Below, piece after piece: positions 44,323 through 54,498 of a DNA stretch of 64,000 nucleotides. The stretch's first letter is position 1, and every line of letters begins with the position of its first letter. This stretch comes from Limnomonas spitsbergensis (lineage: Eukaryota > Chlorophyta > Chlorophyceae > Chlamydomonadales), in NCBI GenBank assembly GCA_037349105.1, contig JAYJMM010000092.1, positions 1,178,001-1,242,000 on the forward strand, given 5' to 3'. The position numbers and the translations under genes were made by a program. The notes below the pieces were generated by a model. It did not search any database. It saw only the letters and a program-made list of their open reading frames with translations, and had not been told where the DNA came from.

Positions 44323-47300
44323 TTATTTCCCGTCATCCCGCAGCTTCTTGCGGAGCCTCTTCTTCTGGCTTTTGGTCATGGTGCCATTGGCGCCTGCAGG
44401 GAGCAGGGACAGAGCATGGATGAGAGGTTAGGCAAAACGTGAAAACCACTGCACCCAAATGGCTTTAGGGTCAAACAAAAACTGAACCCTAAATCCCAAA
44501 TGGGTTGGTTATCATTACCTTGAACTAGTTCTGATAATGCAAGGACCCCAACGCCACATCCTCTCCATGATGCACCTCGTGACGATACTCTTCACCCTGG
44601 CCAGGTGATCAGAAACTCAGGCCTCTAGACAGGATACCAAAGTTTGAAGACCGGGGAGCCAGGGGGACCTTGCTTCCAAGGTTTGGAGACCTTGAGGATC
44701 TGACAGGTCCCCCAAAAGGCCTGGCGGCCTTGGTCACACTTTACCCACTCATTCACACTTGTCCACACCCCTGGCTCCTACAAAAGGAAGTCCCAAATTT
44801 GATAACATAAACTTTGGGACCTTGCCCCAAATATGGGGAACTGGGGGTCCAGGGAGGTTCTTCATCATGAGACACCTCCCCCCCCCCATGCGACAAACCA
44901 CGAAGGTCACACGACACTGCTAAATACTTTAAAATAAATAGGGTTGGCAAAGTCTGTAATGTAAGACTTAAGTATATACGATTACGGTTGGTATATACGT
45001 GATTATTTGCGTGCCATATACGGTATATGGATTATACCGTGCAGAATTTTGCGACATTACGGGTTTTCCAACTGCTGGCGGAAAAGCAGCATACGAGGAT
45101 CGCAGCGGAAGTGACCCCGTATGACATAAGCCAAATCCTGGGCGTGATCATGGACATCACGTTCACCAACCAGGCAGCCATGCGGCTGCTCCATGAGGAG
45201 CTCCCCCTGGGCCATCATTATGGGCGGTGTGGCCCACTATCTTGCCCTCCTAACGAGGATAAGGAGGTGGTCCTGACGGTCACATGAGTGGCCCACCTGA
45301 TGTGGATTATTAGTGTGGGACCTTGGGGCGGAGCCGGGTGGCTGCTGGATGTAGGATGCATGGTGACAAGAGGTGCCGCAGGCTGCCAGATACATTTATT
45401 TTTTATGAATTCAAGGGTCAATAATTTTTAGGGAGCTACCAGGCCTACTGGTGTCTTAATTTTGAAGGTAGGCATTGGCTTGGAGGCCAGAGTTCAAACC
45501 CCAGGGGAAAATATGGAAATTACGGTTACGATTTACGTATATACAGTATATACGTATATTCCGGCTCAGGAATGGCGGTATATGCCAACCCAAGAAATAA
45601 ATGTATTCCTTACCATTCAGTACAGTGCAGTACTGTACCACACAGTACAGTACCGTGTAATGCAGTGCTATGCAGTACTGTATCGTTCAGTGTTCATGAA
45701 ACACCTTGTAACTATTTTGTTAACAGAAGTAAGGGAGCAGAATGTATCACCTATTGCGATACAAGGTGATCAGCCACCCATTCTGCCACAGGCCAGAGGG
45801 GGCAGGCAGTGCCAAGCGTCCAGTGTTCAGAACGTTTAGAAAAATACCTTCCAGACTGGTTAAGACCAGGCTGTACATCCTGAGGGGCGGGTTTAGAAAT
45901 CAAACAAAATGAAACCCCTGCAGAAGGGAAGCCTCATCAAGTCACCAGCAACCAGAGATACTTTTTTCAGCCAGCCGAAGACGTCATGCAGCTAGGCAAA
46001 AACTGGTAGAAACTTAATCAAGGTAGAGAACAGGTCAGCTACCTCGGTGAGTCAGCCAGACAACAGCTACAATGTTTAGGCTGTCACACATCCACCTGTT
46101 CCCACCCTGCAGCGCTGACTCACCATCTTCGCCATCATCGTCCTCCTCGTCCAACGCCGCTTGCGCAGCCATGGCCTTTGCTAGGCTTGCGGCAGCAGCG
46201 GCGGCGGCTGCCACCGCCGCAGGCGGCGGGCCGGGCGCCCGCCCGGCTGCCGCCGCGGCGGCAGGCCGGGCTGCGGCGGGCCGGGCAGCTGCGGCGGGCG
46301 CCGGCGCGGCCGTGGGCGCCGCATAGGCAACGGGGTGCGTTGCGCCCCCGCGGCCGACCTGCTGGAACTGCTGCTGCTGATGTTGCTGCGGGTGCATCGG
46401 CGCCTGCACGTGGCCATGAGGGGTAGCGGCGGGAGTGCGGTACTGAACCTGTTGCTGCTGCGGAGGCGGCTGCATGTGCGCAGGCGGTGCGCCTGCGGCG
46501 GGCCTGCTGCCAGGCTGCGGAGCGTACTGTGGCTGTCGGGCTGCCTGCAGTGTTCAGATAAGACACACACTCAGTCAACCAGCAGGCACTCAATCCTAGC
46601 TAGGGAACTGCATATAAGCTTTTGCATACAGGTACCAACTAAATAATCTTTTAGAAGCCTAAACAAATCGGGACTCAAAAAGCCAACCCTATTGATTTTT
46701 AAGTAGTCAACAGACTGCCTTCACAGCGTGCTTAGCTGGGTGGACAACACTGGGCAAGTGGGGACCGAACCTGGACTGGCCCTAACTGGGCATCAGCCAA
46801 GCAGTACGACACCATTGTGCCCAGCGTCACGCCGTCACCCTATTGTTGGCTACTACAGAACCGGCTTAACCGACGAGGTGAAACGTGCGTATCAGTATAT
46901 GAGGGTACGTGGCGTGTGAGCGTGTCATGTATATGACCTTATATCGATTAAGCGATGTGAAAGAAACAGCGTGCACAAATAACTATGGAGAACTCTACCC
47001 CATCCCCCCAACCCTTTCGGGAAAGGTACCCATCCATGACGGGAACACTGGTTGGATACCAGTGTTCGTTTTAGTGTGCGCCAGACGGCCCCAACGGGGC
47101 TGCCGGGCGGCCACCACTGGGCAAAATGAAACCAAACCTTGACCGGCCTACGGACCTTGGCCCAAGCAGCTGGGCTGGCTGCAGCAGGCCCCCGCGGCCG
47201 TAGGCCGTGATGTAGCCAAATTGCACTTAAATAAACACTGGTTGGATACCAGCTGGTTGGATTTCCTTTGCCGTCCCTCATAGTTAACGTTGTTTGGGGT

Positions 47301-50220
47301 TTTAGGGGATCCATGGATTTACTAATGATCGATTGTCAACACCAATTTTCAGTAGGAAATTAATCGGGTTTTGATGACAGTTGCCCTGAGGGCAGATCAA
47401 TAAAGGAATACATTTGTAGTGCATTGAGGGAGTGTGAATCAAATCTACAGTAAGTAGCTGTGCCTCCAGGGGAACAGTTTTTGGCCCTGCATTCACACAT
47501 CACCACAAGACTGCCCCATCCACTCCCTCTGCCCCGCACCGTCCCGCACTGTCACGCCCTTACCATTCCCAGCTGTGGGCCCTGCCTAGGGGCACCACCA
47601 CACGACTGTCCCGATCCAAAAACTTCCCTGCGCCTGCACGCCTCCCCCCTCCCCTAATCTCAGTGCCGCAACACCTCCACCCAGTTGTAGGAGCTGCCTA
47701 CATTACCACATCAATGTTAACACCACCCCACCGCTTGCACACTCACCCCGGCTGTGTGCGTAGCGTTCCTAGCCTACCTGAGGGTGGGCCGCAGCGGGCG
47801 GAGCTCCTGGGCGATATCCGCTCGGGGTCTGATGAGGGTGCGGTGCAGCATGTCCATTACCCTAAAGACACAAGGGCAGACAGGACGGTCATTCGGCTTT
47901 AAGTTGGCCAACAGGCCGTCATTCTCCGGTGCAGCACGTCAACGGCCTTTGAGCCACAAGGGCAGACAGGGTGGTCATTCGGCTATTCCTTGGATAATTC
48001 GCGGTCATTCTCTGGTTCAGGATGTCCATTGCCCTAAGGGCGCCAGGGCGGGCAGGACCGTCATTCGTTGGCTAACAGGCGGCCATCCTCTGCTTCAGTA
48101 TTGACATGCCTGTCCGTATTTTCAGTTCTTCCTGCTCTCAACTGCCCTGGCCCTACCAGCAACCAGTACATATGGCGTAGCAGCTTGCCAGCTTACTGTC
48201 TGGCCTCTGTTCCAAGCTGCGGCAGCTGCTACTGAAACGCAGAGCTACCTGAGAGGAGTCCCATGGCCGCAGTCCATGCATCGTCCACATGCATGAATTT
48301 GAGGCGGACAATGAGGCAGACAGCCCTGCTCAAACTCAAGAACGCTCACTTCAGTGCGCATAAAACCACCCATGGTAGGTCGTGGGTCAGCCAGCGCAAG
48401 GCCAGACCTTGACCGGCCTGCAGCCAGCACCTCAAGCTGCGTGGCTCGCTGCATCAGGCCCTCACAGCAGAGGACCGCTATGCAGCTCAATTGTGGCTGA
48501 AGCACCCTAAAATAAAAAACAACCGCAAACGCCTCATCAGCAAAGGCCAATGCTCACACCCCAGGCTCCCAACGGCAGGGGTGTAACGATGCCTGCGACT
48601 CACTATCTGAGTGCATCCTCAAAGCTCCTCGACCCACTATAGACCCAGCATCAGCCTGATCCTACACCGGCCAGATCCAGCACCAGCCAGAATCAGTTTG
48701 AATCGGCACCAGCCAGAATCAGCATCAGCCAGGTCCAGCACCAGGGGTTTTCCCCAGCAAGCGCGCCTGATGTCGCAGATGACGAGGGGGAGCGCGGAGC
48801 ACCCCACAATTTCTGCCCTCGGCAATCCTAGCCTCTCTGTCTCAACACCCTCTAGATCCGGCTTCAGCCAGATCCAGCACCGGGGTTCAGCGGTGCCAAG
48901 CCCCTCACCTGGGGCGGGCGCGCCTGCTGCTGCTGCTGAGGGGGTGCCTGGTGCACAGCAGCCTGCGGTGGCCTGAACCCGCCATTCGTATAGCCTCCAG
49001 GGCCAGGCGGGGGAACATAGTGCGATGTTGGCGGGCCTCCTGCAGGGCGGGGCTGCATGCCCACAGGTGCGACTGCACCTGCTGGCCGGATGTGACCCTG
49101 CATGCAAAACAGGCATGGGGCCGCCACTTAGGATGAGCAAAACACTTGATTCTGGTCATAGGATTAGCATGGGGGGGAGGCATGGAGCGTTGAACGTTTC
49201 CGCATGGGGCGCATGGGGATGGAGCGGTGTGCGCAGACCGGGTGGTTGTTAAGAAGCAGACGCATGGAGTTAGGAGCAAGCATAGTTGCAGATAGTATGC
49301 TTGGGCCATGCGCTCTGAACGGCGTCTTTCATATAAGTGTTTCAAGTCAAAATCACAGCTGCAGTCCCATTCCGTTGCTGTTTTAGACAGTTGTTATGTC
49401 TGTTCATGTTCTTGATCAAACCAGTCATGTCCATGCCAATCCTTGACGTAATTGAAGTTATAATTAGGGTCGAGCTTCTTGTCGGGGTCAGGGGGCATAA
49501 ACTCACCGGTGGGGGGCCAGCCTGCATGGGCGGGCGCTGCTGCGGTGGTGGTCCTCCTGCTAATGTTGCAGGAGCTGGTCTCTGCTGTCCCGGTGGCCCG
49601 GCAGCGGCAGCGGCGCCAGGCGGCACGGTACCCTTCCACTCCTCCGGAAACTCCAGGTGCTGCAGGCAGGGGCAGGGGGGTCAGAGCAGGGCAAAACAAG
49701 CCAGCAGGCCAGCCCGCTCGGCGACGGGCAGGGCAAAGCACTAATCGTGCAGATTTGTTTACAGCATGAGCCTGGTAAGCAGAAATTCAGGTTAAGCTGC
49801 TACTCGGTACATGCCTGCATCCCCATGTCTGCCTGTCTGATGATCATTCTTTGGCAGAGACAGATCCCTGCCTGCACCCTCCCCCCTGTCCTTTGGCTCT
49901 CACTCTATTCCTACCCTCCCCTTCTTTCTATAATTTATGCGCTTACCGAGATCGTTGGTGGCTGCACGAACAGCGGCTTTTCGAACCGCTTCTGGGGCGG
50001 GAAGGAAATAAAGCCGCTGCCGACGATGTTGGGGTTCTGTATGGGCAGTAGAGTTGGGAGAAGAGTAAGGCATCAGCGGGGGCGGGGTTAGAGCCGAGCT
50101 TCTCAATGGCTGGCTCAAATCACGTAGGCAGGGAACATTGTTGCACTGAGGGTGATGTTCAAATCCTCCAACGTAAGGCGTACTCACGCTAATCGCCATA
50201 GTCAGATCATCTATCTTCGC
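44323..50220 (-). CDS. Pro/Gln/Ala-rich protein of unknown function, 3' seven exons
   Basis: Exons: 50220-50188 (AKIDDLTMAIS), 50036-49947 (NPNIVGSGFISFPPQKRFEK...), 49659-49507 (HLEFPEEWKGTVPPG...), 49097-48909, 47861-47778, 46544-46124, 44393-44323 with a TAA stop. All splice sites are GT-AG and phases join, giving 346 residues. The first two exons look like an ordered segment. The middle is low-complexity Pro/Gln/Ala/Gly with QQQQ runs and a long Ala stretch. Then comes an acidic patch (DEEDDDGEDG) and a basic C-terminus MTKSQKKRLRKKLRDDGK, which could be a nuclear localisation or RNA-binding tail. All introns are phase 0 except the last. Upstream exons were not found. I do not recognise the family; an RNA-associated scaffold is only a guess from composition. 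Confidence 0.75.
44400..46123. other. Last intron of the Pro/Gln-rich gene
   Basis: About 1.7 kb. It contains TATATACG-type simple sequence at 44970-45010 and 45535-45560, and GTACAGTAC-type repeats near 45615-45690. An 86-codon plus-strand open frame (45027-45287) has no recognisable homology. Nothing else supported. Confidence 0.5.
46750..46824 (-). repeat. tRNA-derived SINE-like head
   Basis: On the minus strand, 75 nt begin CTGGGCA and end TGCCCAG, a perfect 7-bp acceptor-type stem. Inside are an A-box-like CACAATGGTGTCGTACTG and a B-box-like GGTTCGGTCCC. A possible anticodon-type stem with a 7-nt loop is present, but the T stem pairs poorly and the D arm is short. It is therefore a degenerate tRNA-like sequence and not a working tRNA gene. 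It lies in an intron of the Pro/Gln-rich gene. Confidence 0.5.
47140..48515. repeat. Pair of diverged ~100-bp repeats in one intron region
   Basis: 47140-47245 and 48405-48515 share CCTTGACCGGCCT, then AAGC.GC..GGCT.GCTGCA, CAGGCCC and ATG(T/C)AGC..AATTG in the same order and orientation. They flank the 84-bp exon at 47861-47778. No terminal repeats or coding capacity were seen. Confidence 0.5.
47862..48100. repeat. Three decayed copies of an exon acceptor in the Pro/Gln-rich gene
   Basis: Upstream of exon 47861-47778 on the minus strand, units of about 75-90 bp repeat GCCAGGGCGGGCAGGACGGT-type intron sequence together with the first bases of the exon (TGGACATGCTGCACCG in the real one). The copies differ by many substitutions. 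This is the same pattern as in the dynein introns, in an unrelated gene. Confidence 0.7.
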
Positions 50221-53200
50221 CTGCAAATCCAATACGACCGAGGAAGTCAGCAATTTTGTGTCGTGATTTCAGATCAAGAGCAGGACTGCAAAAACAGCAC
50301 ATGCTCCCCTGGGGCCAGTACAGACCTGGCTGGGCTTTGGGAGAGTTGCAGCCATTTTGAGCACTGAGCGATGACTCGCTTTGCGAAAGCACCCGAGCAG
50401 AAATGTCTAAAGAGAGCTGTGCAACAACGCTGATGTCACAGACTGCAGTCCCGCCCCCGAAATGCCAAGAGCACCGGAAATGATTCGTCCAGCTGATTGA
50501 AGCGGCTGTGCCTTGCCTAGGAGTGATGAGCCTGGTGCAACCCAAGCACATGACTCGGTAGCTGAAAATGACGCTTCACGGTAGCTGAAGTTCTTACACA
50601 CGACTGGCATGTTCATCCAACCTTTGACTCTCAGTTCATGCTGTTCAAAATTAGAGGTCTTTAAGGTCAGGTGCGTGCAATAATATCGTTGACCATGACC
50701 CCGCAATCCCCGCTCTTAAGATGCTTGGCCCATAGCATGACAAACGGAGTGTCAGCAGAGCGAATTGAATCTCCCCTCGCCCTACACTCTCTCTGCACCT
50801 TCCTGTTAAGCTCAGAATTCTCTAAAGATGTACGTAAATCATGTCAGTCTGAAGACAGCATAACCGGTATCAGCCTCGTGCAGTAGGGGATGCACTATGG
50901 CACCAGTTTAGGATGGGGCATACCCGCTGGGCCCTGCTGAATGCCCGTGCCCGGCTCCGTGGGGCTCTTGGGTGAGAGAAAGCTCAATTCCGGCCACCAT
51001 GCACAGCTAGGTCCATGGTGCAGCCATGCCACGATTGCCACCCTCCTATGTGAGGGGACAGGAACATGGAACCCAACCACCGGATCCAAGGTGCAGCCAC
51101 TGACACATCGAATGTGATGGGGCAGGGATTTGGAACCCAGAATCCTACACAGGCGGAGAGTGAGGATCGTTTGGGTGGCTCGATACCTCAAAGTACCTGA
51201 TGAGGTACACAGGGTATTAGGGTTTCGCAATGCCAATCAGGACATCTGACGCCAGATATATTGAGTGGCATTGCAACCCTTTACGGTATACCTCAACACA
51301 ATCATTATGGCTCTGGTTTGATAGCAACTTTGCCAATGACGTTACAGCTCTGGTTACACCTCTGGGCCCTGCTTAAAAAATGCCCGGCTGCGTGGGCACC
51401 TATCTAAAGGGTTGGAAGGAAAGAACGAAACAAACACCAGGGGTCAGAAAAATGAGGAAAAGTGGGAGATAAATTGAAGGGGCAGACAAAAGGCTGGAAA
51501 AGAAAGACAAAGGAAGTGAACTATGTTCCAGAAGTTGTCACCGGGCTTCAAGTTGTCACCGGGCTTGCACTCAGGTGGAGGAGGCCTCCCTCGAGAGTTA
51601 AAGGCTTGCGGCGTAAGAGCAGTCAATGGACGGCCATGGCATAAATTGAGGAAAGCACTGCATGAAGGGACTCGGCCTTCAGTGTAGGCACAGCTGGAAC
51701 CCAATATGAAATGCTTCCCGTAAGTACCTTACATGAGTAGACATGGGCCTTCTTGTGCATGGCCCAGAGGTGTAACGTCATTGACATCAGTAGACATGGG
51801 GCTGTCAGATATTCCATCATGTTACCTTAATCGCTTCGGTCTTGTTCATCAAGTCAGCAACCAGAGGTGTAACGTCATGAAGTCAGCAACTGTGGTGAGG
51901 ACCCATGCAACCACACAGCATGTCATTTCCATCAGAAGTGCTGGCACTCTCATGAGGAACAGTAAATAGGTCACAGGTGCCAAGACCTCCCTTAAACTTT
52001 GTCTTAGCCTTTAAGCCTTCACCATGTCCCACATCGGTTTTCCCTATCTCAAGAGGCCTCGATTTGTAACCCTATAATTGAAAAATCTGACAAAATTCGA
52101 TCCCAGCTACCGTGATGTCCAGCAGTCTTAATTAGGTCATGTTGTGTTACCATGATCAGGTTTCCCTGTTCCACCCCAGCAACTGAAGCAAGCACTAGGT
52201 AGTCGTGCATCCATGCTGTCATGATGCATCACTGCACCATCCTATCGACGTCCTACATCGCTGCAAAGGCTTTAGGAGTTCACGTTTCAGGCTCCTGTGC
52301 AGCGTTACACTGGCCTAGCTTCGAGTCCCTACGAGACAATGCACTGATGCCGTAATAAATATCCGTGCTCAACAAGACAATGCAATCAAGGTAAGCAGCG
52401 GCCATGGCATCTTTTAAACAAGGCACCAAACGGGCGCATGAACCATCAAGTCTGAGCGATTATATCCTCTCTGCGAGACGGGTCCGGACCTTTCGAGCAG
52501 GGCCCAGAGGTATAAAGTCATCAACTCTAAAAAATGTGAGACTGATTCAAGACCGCAAAATCAGAGAGAAATATGGCCCGGCAAAAAGCCAGTCCGCTGC
52601 TAGCCTGGTCCACCACCCCCCCTAGCCTAAGGCAACAGCTAGCTGCAGCAAGCGCGTCATCATGGCCAGGATAGCATCCGGTTCGAAGCTGCCTGATGCG
52701 CCCCGCTGTCATGCGATTATCGTGTGACAAGCATGGATGTCGAAGCTGCCTGGTATGTCGAAGCTGCCGTGTCATTTGAGCCACATTCCTTGGTCATGCC
52801 ACGTACTCTAACGCTTCGATTGTTATTATACTGTTCCCTCGGACAACCTGCATTTAAAGCAAACATGCATGACACTGTTATTTTGAAGGTGCTCAAGCTA
52901 GGGTTAAGCAACATCACGGCCTACAGCCATGGGGGCCTCCAGCCAACAACCGACTCTATGAACTATGAAACCAAGATTTGGTCAACATTGGCCCAATAGT
53001 GGCCGCCCAGCGGCCTGCCAAACGTGTTCCATTGCACCCATAAATAACACAGTATCAGACATGCATGACGGGTTTTCCGCATGGACCAATTAGCAATACC
53101 GGTATCGCAAGTGATACCGGTATTATCAGCAAACAAAGCTAGCGTGTTTAGCTGGTACCAAGATGAGGAGCTAGTAAGAAAAGTAGTCGAAACAAGCATA

Positions 53201-53876
53201 TTCTGTTGTGACCAGCATGTGATATTGGTCCAAAAGAAATAAAAGCAAAGGAATTGCGTCCTGACCAGAAACTTGTGCATGGTCAAGGAGGAGACAAAGC
53301 CATGATATTTGTATTTTGTCAGGAACAACATGCGAGTATGAGTCCCAAGGCGTCATGCCACATGGTGCTACATCAAATGCAAAAACATGGATCTGTGAAT
53401 GCAACACTTGTGGTAGAAATCTTGAATGAGGGAGGGCGCAGTGACGGTGACCAGGTTTTAAAACGGATGTGCATATTTACAGACACGGTATGCGGAACGT
53501 CATGCACCTGCATAATTGCTGCACTGATATTACAGAGAAAGCAAATTACCCTGAGGACATCATTCTAACATGAGACCTCGCATTGGTATTTTCATGGGGC
53601 TTCAGCTAGATTTTAGGTACATCACAGCCTATGGCTGGTGGGGCCTGGTTCTGCAAGCCCTGCAGCCTAGGGATCCGGGGACAAAGCGTTCAAAATTGGC
53701 TACGGGCCGCCGATGGTACCTGCTAACAGCCTGCCAACAGAGGACATTGATGGGCAATGAATAAAAATGGAGCATGGACCACCCATGCAACCAACAGAAT
53801 GAATCCTTGCTGATTTCCCAGATATCTGCGGGGCTCAGCATGGATGCGCATAAAGCCTTCAAAACAGGAGTCTCAC
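50221..53876. other. Repeat-rich spacer between the Pro/Gln-rich gene and Sm-G
   Basis: No exon could be supported on either strand. Upstream exons of the Pro/Gln-rich gene and the last Sm-G exon should lie here but were not recognised. It contains dispersed repeat copies H (51335-51516, minus), I (51753-51787), J (51853-51879) and K (52489-52525). A duplicated ~70-bp stretch lies near 51000-51150 with GGGTTCCA...-type blocks on the minus strand. Confidence 0.5.
51335..51516 (-). repeat. Dispersed repeat, copy H (inverted, nearly complete)
   Basis: Reading the minus strand it gives CCAGCCTTTTGTCTGCCCCT, then a TTTGTTTCGTTC segment shared with copy A, the GTGCCCACGCAGCCGGGC block, AGCAGGGCCCAGAGGTGTAA and AACGTCATTGGC. 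It shows that the family extends over about 180 bp. Confidence 0.8.
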
Positions 53877-54155
53877 CACCATCCCAATGTCGATCTTCAT
53901 CTTCTCATCTACAGTTGCGTCCAGCACGATGTTCATGAACTGATCAAAGCCACGCAGTACGCCAGACACTTGGCGATTTGCGTTCAAGGTAACTGAGATA
54001 AATTACAGGGCAACAAGGCGTCACAGGCCACAGAGAAGAAGTGCACACACGACACTTTGTAGTAGACGAGGCGACATCAAAGCAGCACAACCGAACTTAC
54101 TGCTCAGTTTCTTGTCCATAAACTTCTTTAGCTCAGGGGGCTGGATCTTAGGCAT
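53877..54155 (-). CDS. SNRPG: Small nuclear ribonucleoprotein G (Sm-G), first two exons
   Basis: Sm-G is one of seven Sm proteins that form the ring around spliceosomal snRNAs. Exon 1 (54155-54101) encodes MPKIQPPELKKFMDKKLS. Exon 2 (53992-53877) continues ITLNANRQVSGVLRGFDQF, then MNIVLDATVDEKMKIDIGMV. The PPELKKFMDKKL start, the GVLRGFD motif of Sm1 and the GMV lead into Sm2 are diagnostic of the family. Phases join (one base plus two). The 57 residues seen stop before the Sm2 RGNS motif, so a final exon of about 20 residues must lie to the left. I could not find it. The gene is divergent to WEE1. Confidence 0.92.
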
Positions 54156-54498
54156 GGCGGAAAGAACTCGTGTTGATTAAGAAAGGAGGCGCTAAAGCGG
54201 AGATGGTAGACTGTTGATTAAACAGGGAAAATGAAATGCAGGGGAGACGGGGTGTATCGGGGCTCAGTAGACAGTGTGTCTCAAGGGTGTCACCTGCGAT
54301 CCACGAATGCCGTACGTTTGCCCTGAAAGCCCGAAGAATTCAGGTTGAGGGGATTCAAAATTGTTTGTTTCCCCCCGACGCAGGAACGTTTACAAAGTTA
54401 TTTCCATGCCAGCCATTACTTTTTGAAACATATGTAGGAGCTGTCGCACCCACTATTTGCATCTCTCCCTCGCATTATCCCTACTCTTAAAGATTGCC
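54156..54498. promoter_or_regulatory. Divergent upstream region shared by Sm-G and WEE1
   Basis: Only 343 bp separate the two start codons, so it must contain both 5' leaders and probably both core promoters. No TATA box or repeated element stands out. Inferred from spacing only. Confidence 0.55.

Noticed and set aside
45027..45287. 86-codon plus-strand ORF with fairly normal composition
   Set aside because: No homology recognised, no supporting exons, and it lies antisense within an intron. Kept only as a remark.
46072..46646. Several overlapping Ala/Arg/Pro-rich ORFs on both strands
   Set aside because: Shadows of the GC-rich exon 46544-46124; only the minus frame joins the neighbouring exons in phase.
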